Source: Azoamicus viridis
GTDB lineage: Bacteria; Pseudomonadota; Gammaproteobacteria; UBA6186; Azoamicaceae
Reading direction: 5' to 3'
DNA: 64,000 nucleotides
Assembly: GCA_043390165.1 (NCBI GenBank)
Contig: DAWERM010000001.1
Location: 309,573-373,572, forward strand
The notes below the pieces were generated by a model that saw nothing but the letters and a program-made list of their open reading frames with translations, did not search any database and had not been told where the DNA came from. A program made the position numbers and the translations under genes. Of this stretch, positions 36,672 through 46,900 are shown in pieces (position 1 is the stretch's first letter; every line of letters begins with the position of its first letter).

Positions 36672-36745
36672 AGGCCAGTAGCTCAAATTGGTAGAGCAGC
36701 GGTCTCCAAAACCGCAGGTTGGGGGTTCAAATCCCTTCTGGCCTG
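36672..36745 (+). tRNA. trpT: tRNA-Trp (anticodon CCA)
   Basis: A 74-base cloverleaf. Acceptor AGGCCAG pairs with CTGGCCT with a G discriminator, stem GCGGT/ACCGC encloses CTCCAAA (anticodon CCA at 36706-36708). CCA is not encoded at the 3' end. TGA is used as a stop codon in this window (for example grxC and rpoC), so no UGA-Trp recoding is implied. Confidence 0.97.
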
Positions 36746-36759
36746 AATAACTTAAAAAA

Positions 36760-37122
36760 ATGAATAAAAAATACAATAATTTAAACAAAAAAACCAAGAG
36801 AATTATATTTATAATTTTAGCACTATTAATAATAACAACAGCACTTACAATTAATTACATAATATCTAATAATATCGTAAAAATAATTATGCTATCATTT
36901 ATACCTATAATAATGCTAATATTATTAATAACCACAAAATATAATGAAAAGCTAGCCAATACACTACACGAAGCTAAAAATGAATTAAAAATTATAACTT
37001 GGCCTAATAGAAAAGAAATAACTCAATCTACATTATCCGTTATAGCAATAATTTCATGTACAAGCTTAATATTATGGATTTTAGATTCTATACTAACGTA
37101 TATCATTTCAAAAATCACGTAA
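36760..37122 (+). CDS. secE: Preprotein translocase subunit SecE
   Basis: SecE is an essential part of the SecYEG channel. This is the long gammaproteobacterial form of 120 residues with three predicted transmembrane helices (about 14-32, 38-58 and 92-117). The conserved amphipathic region EAKNELKIITWPNRKEITQSTL precedes the last helix. It sits 14 bp after tRNA-Trp and 16 bp before nusG, the standard order. Confidence 0.95.
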   Translation: MNKKYNNLNKKTKRIIFIILALLIITTALTINYIISNNIVKIIMLSFIPIIMLILLITTKYNEKLANTLHEAKNELKIITWPNRKEITQSTLSVIAIISCTSLILWILDSILTYIISKIT

Positions 37123-37138
37123 AAAAAAGGCAAAATAT

Positions 37139-37669
37139 ATGAAAAAATGGTATATAGTTCATACATTTTCTGGGCATGAAACAAAAGTTAAAGCTACATT
37201 ACAAGAACAAATAAAACGAAAAGACTTAACTAATTTCTTCGGATCAATTTTAATTCCAACTGAAAATGTAATAGAAATGCGATTGGGAAAAAAACGTAAA
37301 AGTGAAAGAAAATTCTTTCCAGGATATTTATTAGTAGAAATGATTATAACAGATGAAACGTGGTATTTAGTACAAAATATACCACAAGTTTTTGGATTTA
37401 TCGGTGGAAAATCAGGCAACCCAATACCAATAACCGATGATGAAACTCAGTCTATTTTAAAGAAAATAAAAGATAGCTCAGAGAATCCAAAACCTAAAAT
37501 ATTATTTGAACTAGGAGAAATGGTAAGAGTTATAGATGGCCCATTTTCAAACTTTAATGGAACTGTAGAAGAAGTTAATTACGATAAGAATAGATTATGC
37601 GTCGGCGTTTTAATATTTGGTAGATCAACTCCAATAAATCTAGATTTCAGCCAGGTAGAAAAAAATTAA
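37139..37669 (+). CDS. nusG: Transcription termination/antitermination protein NusG
   Basis: NusG binds RNA polymerase through its NGN domain (about residues 1-115: WYIVHTFSGHE, the IPTENVIEMR strand, and KFFPGYLLVEM) and Rho or S10 through its C-terminal KOW domain (GEMVRVIDGPFSNFNGTVEEV). The length of 176 residues is usual. It is a conserved partner of Rho, which is also in the window. The ATG follows AAGGCAAAATAT. Confidence 0.97.
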   Translation: MKKWYIVHTFSGHETKVKATLQEQIKRKDLTNFFGSILIPTENVIEMRLGKKRKSERKFFPGYLLVEMIITDETWYLVQNIPQVFGFIGGKSGNPIPITDDETQSILKKIKDSSENPKPKILFELGEMVRVIDGPFSNFNGTVEEVNYDKNRLCVGVLIFGRSTPINLDFSQVEKN

Positions 37670-37698
37670 ACATAAAAATAATGATTTGAAAGGAATTA

Positions 37699-37722
37699 AT
37701 GATGCTCAAACATCATATTTGA
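37699..37722 (+). CDS. Candidate seven-codon leader peptide before rplK
   Basis: AAAGGA at about 37690-37695 is followed four bases later by ATG, giving MMLKHHI and a TGA at 37720-37722. The rplK ATG is at 37727, only four bases after the stop and in a different frame. rplK itself has no Shine-Dalgarno; the best one in the 57-bp nusG-rplK spacer belongs to this short ORF. ATGATG (37699-37704) and CATCAT (37711-37716) also form a perfect six-pair hairpin over the short ORF. Termination-reinitiation coupling is inferred. The short ORF could be a chance product of the spacer. Confidence 0.35.
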   Translation: MMLKHHI

Positions 37723-37726
37723 AATT

Positions 37727-38152
37727 ATGAAAAAGATAAATACAATAGTTAAATTACAACTCAAAGCAGGAGAAGCAAATCCAAGCCCACCTGTAGGACC
37801 TGCTCTAGGAGCTAAGGGAATAAATATACCAAAATTCTGTAGCGAATTTAATGCAGAAACAATAAAAACACTTGAAAAAGGAACACTTGTTCCAGTAATA
37901 GTAACTATTTATACAGACAAAAGCTTTACTTTTATCATAAAATCACCACCTGTTTCAATATTACTAAAAAAAATTGCTAATATAACAAAAGGTAGTAAAT
38001 TCCCTAATAAAAATAAAATAGCAACAATAACACAAGCTCAAGCAGAAGAAATTGTAAAAATTAAAAGTGCAGATTTAATTGTAAATTCAACAAAATCAGC
38101 AATAAAATCAATTATTGGGACAGCAAAAAGCATGGGAATAGAAATTAATTGA
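37727..38152 (+). CDS. rplK: 50S ribosomal protein L11
   Basis: L11 forms the GTPase-associated centre with L10/L12. Seen: the KLQLKAGEANPSPPVGPALG N-terminal domain, KSFTFIIKSPPVSILL, the linker, and the 23S-binding C-terminal domain ending GTAKSMGIEI. The length of 141 residues is as usual. It lacks its own SD and follows a tiny SD-led ORF. rplA starts 9 bp downstream. In E. coli the rplK leader is the L1 feedback site; no close match is obvious here. Confidence 0.97.
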   Translation: MKKINTIVKLQLKAGEANPSPPVGPALGAKGINIPKFCSEFNAETIKTLEKGTLVPVIVTIYTDKSFTFIIKSPPVSILLKKIANITKGSKFPNKNKIATITQAQAEEIVKIKSADLIVNSTKSAIKSIIGTAKSMGIEIN

Positions 38153-38161
38153 GTTTAAATT

Positions 38162-38857
38162 ATGCTTAAAAAAATTACAAAAAAAAAATTGTCATTAAAA
38201 AATATTATAAACAAAAACGAATTGTATTCTTTCACAAAAGGAATAGAAATATTAAAAAAAATAAATCCAGCAAAATTTAATGAAACTGTTGAAATATCCA
38301 TTAATTTAAAACTCAATCCTAAAAAAAGAGATTATAGTATAAAGGGATTTTCTCTATTACCTTATAATTCAGGTAAAATATTAAAAGTGGCTGTATTTGC
38401 ATCAGAAAATGAAATAGACGCAGCAAAAAACGCAGACTTAATAATTAGTAAAGAAAAAATAAATGAAATAAAAGACAACAAGATAAATTTCGATATACTA
38501 ATAACAACTCCAAATTCCATTACAAAAATGGGAAATTTAAGCAAAACATTAGGTCCAAAAGGGTTAATGCCTAATATAAAATTTGGAACGATCACAAACA
38601 ATATAAGCGATACCATAAATAGCATAAAAACTAATTATATAAAATTCAAAAGCGAAAAAAATAACATAATACACTGCATAATAGGTAAAATAAACAACAA
38701 TACAAAAGAATTAAAAGAAAATATAGAAACAATTATAAATGATATAAAAAAAAACAAGCCATCAAATTGTAAATCTATGACTATAGAAAAACTATTCGTA
38801 TCTACAACAATGGGACCAGGAATTAAAATAAATTTAAACTCAATAAACATAAAATAA
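38162..38857 (+). CDS. rplA: 50S ribosomal protein L1
   Basis: L1 forms the stalk that moves E-site tRNA. Seen: FNETVEISINLKLNPKKRDY, the GPKGLMPNIKFGTITNNI core and the C-terminal STTMGPGIKINLNS. The length of 231 residues is close to E. coli. It is very rich in Lys, Asn and Ile, as expected for + strand genes here. It is adjacent to rplK, and rplJ follows after only 25 bp, leaving no room for a classical L10 leader. Confidence 0.95.
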   Translation: MLKKITKKKLSLKNIINKNELYSFTKGIEILKKINPAKFNETVEISINLKLNPKKRDYSIKGFSLLPYNSGKILKVAVFASENEIDAAKNADLIISKEKINEIKDNKINFDILITTPNSITKMGNLSKTLGPKGLMPNIKFGTITNNISDTINSIKTNYIKFKSEKNNIIHCIIGKINNNTKELKENIETIINDIKKNKPSNCKSMTIEKLFVSTTMGPGIKINLNSINIK

Positions 38858-38882
38858 ATTATTAAATTTAAAACTAATACAT

Positions 38883-39368
38883 ATGAATACAAATATTAAA
38901 AAAAAAATAGACATTGTAAATGATATCCATGAACTATCATTAAAATCTATTTCAACAACAATTGTTGAATTCAAAAAAATAACATCACTAGAAATAAAAT
39001 TTTTAAGAAAAGAACTATTTGAAAAAGATATAAAAATAAAAGTACTTAAAAATACACTAACTAAACGTGCAATATCAAATACAAAAAATGAAATTTTAAC
39101 AAAACACATTAATGGACAAATATTCATAATATTTAGCGAAAAAGAAATTAATTTACCAATTAAAATTTTAGACAAATTTATAAAAAAAAATGCAAATTTT
39201 AAAATAAAAGCAATATGTCTATATGGAGAAATCTACCTGGAAAACGACATAAAAAAAGTAATAAACACACCTAATAAAGAAACAGCAATACTCAATTTAA
39301 TTTCATTATTAAATAAACCTTTAACAAATTTAAATACTGTATTAAATTTAATATATGAAAATAAATAA
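38883..39368 (+). CDS. rplJ: 50S ribosomal protein L10
   Basis: L10 anchors the L12 dimers on the ribosome. The N-terminal rRNA/L11-binding domain is recognisable (KKIDIVNDIHELSLKS, TSLEIKFLRKELFEKDIKIKV with KNTLTKRA), and the C-terminal helix that carries L12 is TAILNLISLLNKPLTNLNTVL. The length of 161 residues is normal. The overall sequence is divergent and Lys/Ile/Asn-rich, and position between rplA and rplL secures the call. Confidence 0.93.
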   Translation: MNTNIKKKIDIVNDIHELSLKSISTTIVEFKKITSLEIKFLRKELFEKDIKIKVLKNTLTKRAISNTKNEILTKHINGQIFIIFSEKEINLPIKILDKFIKKNANFKIKAICLYGEIYLENDIKKVINTPNKETAILNLISLLNKPLTNLNTVLNLIYENK

Positions 39369-39410
39369 AATAATTCAACTTCAAAATATATTTTAAATAA
39401 GGAAACACTC

Positions 39411-39794
39411 ATGTCATCAAAATACGAAGAAATAATAGAATTAATATCTAAATTAAACGTTTTAGAATTAATAGAATTAACTAAATTAATAGAAAAAAAA
39501 TTCAACATATCATCTAATATGATAAATCAAAACTCAGAACAAATAAAGAAAGAAGATGCACCTAGTGAAAAAAAAGAAGAGCAAGTTAATTTTTCTGTAA
39601 TAATGAAAAGCTTTGGAGACGATAAAATAAATGTAATAAAAATAGTAAGAACAATAACAAGCTTAGGATTAAAAGAAGCAAAAAGTTTTGTAGAAAACTT
39701 ACCTGCAACAATAAAAGAAAATATATCAAAAGTAGAAGCTGAAAAAATAAAAGCTCAACTAGAAGTTTGTGGTGCCATCATAGAACTTAAATAA
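39411..39794 (+). CDS. rplL: 50S ribosomal protein L7/L12
   Basis: L12 recruits translation factors. Seen: the N-terminal dimerisation helices (IIELISKLNVLELIELTKLIEKKF), a hinge of about residues 38-58 rich in Glu and Lys rather than Ala, and the factor-binding C-terminal domain with KINVIKIVRTITSLGLKEAK and ISKVEAEKIKAQLEVCGA. The length of 127 residues is usual. AAGGA lies before the ATG. Only 49 bp separate it from rpoB, too little for the attenuator plus RNase III site known in E. coli. Confidence 0.96.
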   Translation: MSSKYEEIIELISKLNVLELIELTKLIEKKFNISSNMINQNSEQIKKEDAPSEKKEEQVNFSVIMKSFGDDKINVIKIVRTITSLGLKEAKSFVENLPATIKENISKVEAEKIKAQLEVCGAIIELK

Positions 39795-39843
39795 ATACTT
39801 TTATAACAAAATATAAACTTTTTTCATTAAAGGTTATAAATAT

Positions 39844-42800
39844 ATGACAAAATTATTGTTATCTTACACGGAAAAAAAGCGTCCTCGTGTAAATTTTGGA
39901 CAACATACTGAAAAGCTCAAAATTCCAAATTTATTAAACATACAAATGGAATCTTATGAAAACTTTATACAAAATAAAGTTAAAAATATCGTGAATAGAA
40001 AAGATATTGGATTAGAAAGTGTTTTCAGAAATGTGTTTCCTATATATAGCAATAATAAAAATATAAAACTAGAATATATAAGCTATAGCATAGGTAAAAG
40101 CCTATATAATACATCAGAATGTAAAACAAAAGGAATAACTTATGCAGGTCCTTTAAAAATAAAAGTTCGTCTAAACGTAAATAATAAAACTAAAAAAGAT
40201 ATAGACCAAGCAAAAGCAATGCTTCAAGAAATATATATTTTAGATATGCCTTTAATGACAAATAAAAGCACATTTATCATAAATGGAACAGAAAGAGTAA
40301 TAGTATCACAATTACACAGATCGCCTGGATTGTTTTTTGAAATTGATAAAAATAAATCAAACTCATCTGAAAAATCATCATATATTGCAAAAATAATTCC
40401 TCAGCGTGGAGCATGGCTAGATATAGAATTTGATTCTAAAAATTGCCTATTCGCGCGTATAGATAAAAAGCGGAAATTTCCAGCATCAACAATATTAAGA
40501 GCATTAGATTTAAACAATGAGCAAATATTGGACTTTTTTTTAAAAAAAAATACTATAAAAATAGAAAACAATAACCTCTATATAGAAACGTCTCCAGAAA
40601 ATATGAAAGGAGAATTAATACATGATTATATATACTCAAATAACAATGAAATTATTCTGGAAAAAGGAACTTATATTACAGAAGAATATGTAAAAAAACT
40701 CAAAAATAATAATATAAATAAATTCCCAATATCTAAAGAATACATATTAGAAAAGGTAATTGCTAACGACATACTAGATAATAATAACTCTAAAATTATA
40801 ATACATTCAAATACAAAAATATCAAACGATATAATTAATCTATTAATAAATAAAGAAATTAATTCTATTAATATTGTATGTTTAAATGATACAAATTATA
40901 GCCAGTACATACTAAATACTTTTAAAATTGATTTAACAAAAAGCCAACTAGACGCATTAATAGAAATATATAAAACTTTAAGACCTGGAGAACTACCAAC
41001 TAAAGATTCTGCAAAGCAACTTTTTGAAAATTTATTTTTTTCAGAAGAAAAATATGACTTATCATTAGTTGGAAGAATGAAATTTAATAAAAGAGTAAAT
41101 AAAATTGATGACGTACAAAGAAAAACTTTATCAAAAGAAGATATAATAGATGTTATAAAAAAAATAATAGATATAAAAAATGGAAAAGATCACATAGATG
41201 ATATTGACCATCTAGGAAACAGACGTGTACGCAGTGTAGGAGAAATAATTGAAAACCAATTTAAATCTGGATTTCTTAGAATTGAAAGATCTATAAAAGA
41301 AAAACTTTCATTGGCTGAATATGAAAACTTAACTCCGCAAGACATAATAAATGCAAAGCCAATTGCAACGATGATAAGAGAATTTTTCTGTTCTAGTCAA
41401 TTATCACAATTTATGGATCAAAATAATCCATTATCTGAAATAACACATAAAAGAAGAATTTCAGCATTAGGACCAGGAGGTTTAACTAGAGATAGAGCAG
41501 GTTTTGAAGTTAGAGACGTTCATATAACTCATTACGGTAGAGTTTGCCCAATCGAAACACCAGAAGGTCCAAACATAGGATTAATAAATTCATTAGCAAT
41601 ATATGCAAGAACAAATGAATATGGCTTTTTAGAAACCCCATATATAAAAATAGAAAATAAAAAAGTAACAAAAACAATCATATATCTATCTGCCATAGAT
41701 GAAAGCGATTACATAATAGCACAAGCTAACGCAAAAATGGATAAAACTACAAACGAACTGATGGGAGAATTAATACCTTGTAGATTCAAAAACGAATTCA
41801 CATTCATGCCTTCTGAAAAAATTCAACTTATGGACGTATCGCCAAAACAAATAGTCTCAGTAGCTGCCGCACTAATTCCATTCCTAGAACATGATGACGC
41901 AAATAGAGCTCTTATGGGATCAAATATGCAAAGACAAGCAGTACCTGTCTTAAAAGCAGAAAAACCATTAATAGGAACAGGAATGGAAAGAATAGTAGCT
42001 ACAGACTCAGGAATAACTTTAATAGCTAAAAGAGGTGGTATTGTAGATAAAGTAGATGCATCCAGAATTATAATTAAATCAAATATAGATGAAATAAAAG
42101 ATGGAGAAACAGGAGTAGATATATATAATTTAACAAAATTCATAAGATCAAATCATAACACTTGTATAAACCAAAAACCACTAGTCAAAACTGGTGATGT
42201 AATTGAAAAATACGATGTAATAGCTGATGGATCTGCTACTGACATGGGAGAATTAGCATTAGGCCAAAACTTATTCGTGGCTTTTATGCCATGGAATGGA
42301 TACAATTTTGAAGATTCTATTATTCTTTCTGAAAAAGTTATAAAAAAAAATATACTAACAAGTATACATATAGAAGAATTAGTATGCATAGCAAGAGATT
42401 TAAAATTAGGCCCAGAAGAAATAACATCTGATATACCAAATATAAATGAATCTTATCTATCAAATTTAGATGAATCTGGAATCATCCACATAGGAGCAAA
42501 AGTAAAACCTGGAGACATATTAGTTGGAAAAGTCACTCAAATAGGAGAATCTCAACTAACCCCAGAAGAAAAATTACTACAAGCAATATTTGGAGAAAAA
42601 GCATCTGATGTAAAAGATTCTTCTTTAAGAGTCCCTACAGGAATCACAGGAACTGTTATAGATGTACAAATCTTTACACGAGACGGAATAAAAAAAGACT
42701 TACGAACATTAAAAATAGAAAAAGAAAAATTTAAAAACATAAAAAAAGATCTAAATGATGAATTAAGAATTTTGAAAGAAGATATATTTATAAAAATAAA

Positions 42801-43920
42801 AGAATTATTACTAAATAATAATCTTTTAGATTTAAATAACAATGAAATAAATGAAAATTATCTTAACAATTTTAAACTAGAGCAATTATTCAATATAGAA
42901 ACAAATGATCAATTAATAAATAAAGAAATTGATATAAAGAAAACACAATTCACAAAACTCAAAAATGAATACGAAAAAAAATTAAAAATAAAAGAAGTAA
43001 AAATAAAACAAAGCGACGATTTAAGCCCTGGTGTGTTAAAAATAATAAAAGTATCAATAGCAATGAAAAGACAAATACAAGCAGGAGATAAAATTTCTGG
43101 TAGGCATGGAAATAAAGGGGTAGTGTCAATAATTGTTCCAATAGAAGATATGCCATACATAATAGATGGCACACCAATTGATATAATTCTAAATCCATTA
43201 GGAGTACCATCGAGAATGAATGTAGGACAAGTATTAGAAACGCATTTAGGTTGGAGTTCTAAAGAACTAGGAAAAAAAATAAGTATCTTATTAAAAGAAA
43301 AACCTATAAACGAAAAAAAAATTAAAGAATTTTTAAATAAAATTTATAACATGAAAAGCAACAACATAAACTTTGATTTTTTCAACTCAAGAGAATTAAA
43401 AATTTTACTTGAAAATCTAGAAGATGGTGTTCCTATGGCTACACCTGTTTTTGATGGAATAAACGAAAATGAAATAAAAACATTGCTAAACTTAGCTGGA
43501 TTACCTGAAACAGGCAAAACAACATTATATGATGGAAGAACTGGGTTACCATTTGAAAACGAAATAACTATAGGTTATAAATACATAATGAAGCTAAATC
43601 ATTTAATAGATGATAAAATGCATGCTAGATCTACTGGATCATATAGCTTAGTATCTCAACAACCACTTGGTGGAAAAGCTCAATTTGGAGGACAACGATT
43701 CGGAGAAATGGAAGTATGGGCATTAGAAGCATACGGAGCAGCATATACACTACAAGAAATGTTAACAATAAAATCAGATGACGTGTCAGGTAGAACAAAA
43801 ATTTATAAAAACATGATAGATAATAACTACCAAATAGAAACTGGAATGCCAGAAGCATTTAATGTACTATCTAAAGAAATATTATCTTTAGGGTTAAATA
43901 TAGAATTAGATAATGAATAA
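39844..43920 (+). CDS. rpoB: DNA-directed RNA polymerase subunit beta
   Basis: This is the beta subunit of RNA polymerase. Seen: the N-terminal KKRPRVNFG, the rifampicin-region block SSQLSQFMDQNNPLSEITHK with RRISALGPGGL, the PIETPEGPNIGLI motif, KRGGIVDKVD, GDKISGRHGNKGVVS, and the C-terminal GGKAQFGGQRFGEMEVWALEAYGA. Residues that usually change in rifampicin-resistant strains (E. coli Asp516, His526, Ser531) are wild type. The length is 1358 residues, close to E. coli (1342), including an insert after the flap rich in Lys, Asn and Leu. rpoC follows within about 20 bp. Confidence 0.99.
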   Translation: MTKLLLSYTEKKRPRVNFGQHTEKLKIPNLLNIQMESYENFIQNKVKNIVNRKDIGLESVFRNVFPIYSNNKNIKLEYISYSIGKSLYNTSECKTKGITYAGPLKIKVRLNVNNKTKKDIDQAKAMLQEIYILDMPLMTNKSTFIINGTERVIVSQLHRSPGLFFEIDKNKSNSSEKSSYIAKIIPQRGAWLDIEFDSKNCLFARIDKKRKFPASTILRALDLNNEQILDFFLKKNTIKIENNNLYIETSPENMKGELIHDYIYSNNNEIILEKGTYITEEYVKKLKNNNINKFPISKEYILEKVIANDILDNNNSKIIIHSNTKISNDIINLLINKEINSINIVCLNDTNYSQYILNTFKIDLTKSQLDALIEIYKTLRPGELPTKDSAKQLFENLFFSEEKYDLSLVGRMKFNKRVNKIDDVQRKTLSKEDIIDVIKKIIDIKNGKDHIDDIDHLGNRRVRSVGEIIENQFKSGFLRIERSIKEKLSLAEYENLTPQDIINAKPIATMIREFFCSSQLSQFMDQNNPLSEITHKRRISALGPGGLTRDRAGFEVRDVHITHYGRVCPIETPEGPNIGLINSLAIYARTNEYGFLETPYIKIENKKVTKTIIYLSAIDESDYIIAQANAKMDKTTNELMGELIPCRFKNEFTFMPSEKIQLMDVSPKQIVSVAAALIPFLEHDDANRALMGSNMQRQAVPVLKAEKPLIGTGMERIVATDSGITLIAKRGGIVDKVDASRIIIKSNIDEIKDGETGVDIYNLTKFIRSNHNTCINQKPLVKTGDVIEKYDVIADGSATDMGELALGQNLFVAFMPWNGYNFEDSIILSEKVIKKNILTSIHIEELVCIARDLKLGPEEITSDIPNINESYLSNLDESGIIHIGAKVKPGDILVGKVTQIGESQLTPEEKLLQAIFGEKASDVKDSSLRVPTGITGTVIDVQIFTRDGIKKDLRTLKIEKEKFKNIKKDLNDELRILKEDIFIKIKELLLNNNLLDLNNNEINENYLNNFKLEQLFNIETNDQLINKEIDIKKTQFTKLKNEYEKKLKIKEVKIKQSDDLSPGVLKIIKVSIAMKRQIQAGDKISGRHGNKGVVSIIVPIEDMPYIIDGTPIDIILNPLGVPSRMNVGQVLETHLGWSSKELGKKISILLKEKPINEKKIKEFLNKIYNMKSNNINFDFFNSRELKILLENLEDGVPMATPVFDGINENEIKTLLNLAGLPETGKTTLYDGRTGLPFENEITIGYKYIMKLNHLIDDKMHARSTGSYSLVSQQPLGGKAQFGGQRFGEMEVWALEAYGAAYTLQEMLTIKSDDVSGRTKIYKNMIDNNYQIETGMPEAFNVLSKEILSLGLNIELDNE

Positions 43921-43941
43921 AGCTATAAAAAGGTGACTAAA

Positions 43942-46900
43942 TTGAAAGATATTTTGAATATATTAAAAAAACAAACAGCAACGAAATTCAATATAATAAA
44001 AATAGGATTAGCTTCACCAGAACAAATACTTTCTAGATCGTATGGAGAAATTAGAAAACCTGAAACTATAAATTATAGAACTTTTAAACCAGAAAGAGAT
44101 GGTTTATTTTGCGCTAAAATATTCGGACCTATAAAAGATTATGAGTGTTTATGTGGAAAATATAAAAGACTTAAACATAGAGGTGTCATATGTGAAAAAT
44201 GTGGAGTAGAAGTAACATTATCGAAAGTTAGACGTAGCAGAATGGCACATATAACATTAGCTACTCCGATTGCACATATATGGTTTTTAAAGTCACTTCC
44301 ATCTAGAATAGGTTTATTACTTAATATGACCCTGAAAGATATAGAAAAAGTTCTTTATTTTGAACAATACGTTGTAATAACTCCTGGAATGAGTCTATTA
44401 AAAAAATGTCAATTTTTAAATGAAGAAGAATATATAGAAAATATAAAACAATATGGTGATGAATTTGTAGCAAAAATGGGTGCTGATGCAATCCAAGATC
44501 TACTTAGAAACATAAACTTAAACTCAGAATCTAAAAATATACGAGACCTATTAAAAAACACTACTTCTGAAACAAAAATTAAAAAATTATCAAAACGACT
44601 AAAATTAATAGAATTATTTTTAAATTCCCCTAACAAACCAGAATGGATGATTTTAAATGTATTGCCAATACTACCTCCAGATTTAAGACCATTAGTACCG
44701 TTAGATGGTGGACGTTTCGCATCATCAGATTTAAACGATCTATACAGAAGAGTAATAAATAGAAACAATCGCCTCAAAAGATTATTAGAATTAAATGCGC
44801 CCAATATAATAATTAAAAACGAAAAACGAATGCTACAAGAAGCAGTTGATGCATTGCTTGATAATGGAAGAAGAGGCAAGGCAATAAGTGGAGCAAACAA
44901 AAGACCATTAAAATCATTAGCAGATATGATAAAAGGGAAACAAGGTAGGTTTAGACAAAACCTATTAGGCAAAAGAGTTGATTACTCTGGCCGTTCTGTT
45001 ATCGTCGTTGGACCTACATTAAAATTACATCAATGCGGACTTCCTAAAAAACTAGCACTAGAATTATTTAAACCATTTATATTCGGAGAATTAAAAAAAA
45101 GAGGTCTAACAACAACAATAAAAAGTTCAAAAAAAATAGTAGAAGACGAAGGATCAGAAATATGGGATATACTTGCAGAAATAATACATGAGCATCCAGT
45201 ATTACTTAACAGAGCACCAACACTTCATAGATTAGGCGTCCAAGCCTTTAATCCAATTCTAATCGAAGGAAAAGCAATACAATTACACCCACTCGTATGT
45301 GCTGCTTTTAATGCTGATTTCGATGGCGATCAAATGGCAATACATATTCCATTAACCCTAGAAGCACAACTAGAAGCACGAATATTAATGATGTCAACAA
45401 ATAATATTCTGTCCCCAGCTAATGGAGAACCAATAATAGTACCATCTCAAGATATGGTTTTAGGAATTTATTACATATCTAGAGAAAAACCTAATCTTAA
45501 AGAAACCGGAAAAATATTTAGAAATGAAAATGAAGCTGAAAAGGCTTATGAAAACAACGAATTAAGCTTACATACAAAAATATTTGTAAGGCTAAATGAA
45601 AACTCAAAATACCAAAACACAAAAAACTTAATACAAACAACATTAGGCAGACTAATCTTAGGAAGAACTTTACCAAAAAACCTAAACTTTAGTTTAGTCA
45701 ATAAAATAATGACAAAAAAAGAAATATCTAATCTAATAAATATATGTTATAGAAAAATTGGACTAGAAGAAACAGTTGCTTTAGCCGATAAATTAATGTA
45801 CATAGGATTTAAATACGCAACTATATCAGGAATATCAATTGGAATTTTTGATATGCGTATACCTGACAAAAAACAAGAAATTATAGATGCCGCAAGAAAA
45901 GAAATTAAAGAGATAGAATATCAATATTCATCTGGATTAATAACAAAAGAAGAAAGATATAACAAAATAATAGATATTTGGTCAAAAACAAACGACTTAA
46001 TATCAAAAGTTATGATGAAAGATCTAGCTACAGATAAATTCATTGATAAAGATGGAAACATAATATTTCAAGAATCATTTAACCCTATATATATTATGGC
46101 TGAGTCTGGAGCTAGAGGCTCTGTTGCTCAAATTAGACAACTAGCTGGAATGCGCGGACTAATGGCTAAACCTGATGGATCCATAATAGAAACACCAATA
46201 ACTGCAAATTTTAGAGAAGGATTGAATGTATTACAATACTTCATATCAACTCATGGTGCTAGAAAAGGTCTAGCAGATACGGCTTTGAAAACTGCAAATT
46301 CTGGATATTTGACACGACGATTAGTAGACGTAGCACAAGATGTTGTAATAACTATAAACGACTGCAAAACTAAAAATGGTGTTATAATATCAACATCAAT
46401 AGAAATAGGAAATATAATTGAATCTATAAAAGAAAAAATATTAGGCAGAGTATTATGTGAAGATATATTAAATCATGATAAAAGTAAAATAATAATAGAA
46501 AATGATACACTCTTAAACGAAGAACTAACAGATATAATAGAAGAACTAAACATAGAAAAAGTAAAAACACGCTCTGTAATTACATGTGAATCAAAATATG
46601 GAGTATGCGCTAAATGTTATGGAAGAGATTTAGCTAGAGGAAATTTGGTTAACATAGGAGAAGCAATAGGTGTAATTGCTGCTCAATCAATAGGTGAACC
46701 TGGTACTCAGTTAACTATGAGAACATTCCATATTGGCGGAGCTGCATCAAGAACAAGTATGGTTAATTGTGTACAATCCAACACAGATGGTACAGTAGAA
46801 CTAAAAAATATAAAGCTTATAAAACACTCGAAATTAGGACATTTGATATCTATATCTCGCTCCGGAAAGTTAAATATATTAGATAAATCAGGCAAAGAAA

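Noticed and set aside
36672..36745. Reassignment of TGA to tryptophan
   Set aside because: tRNA-Trp has the normal CCA anticodon, and TGA ends several genes here (grxC, rpoC), while TGG is used for Trp.
41400..41480. Rifampicin resistance in rpoB
   Set aside because: The usual resistance positions in the SSQLSQFMDQ to RRISALGPGG block are wild type.
44409..44972. 187-codon minus-strand frame inside rpoC
   Set aside because: It is fully antisense to the conserved rpoC core and its codons mirror it; no recognisable domain and no start context.
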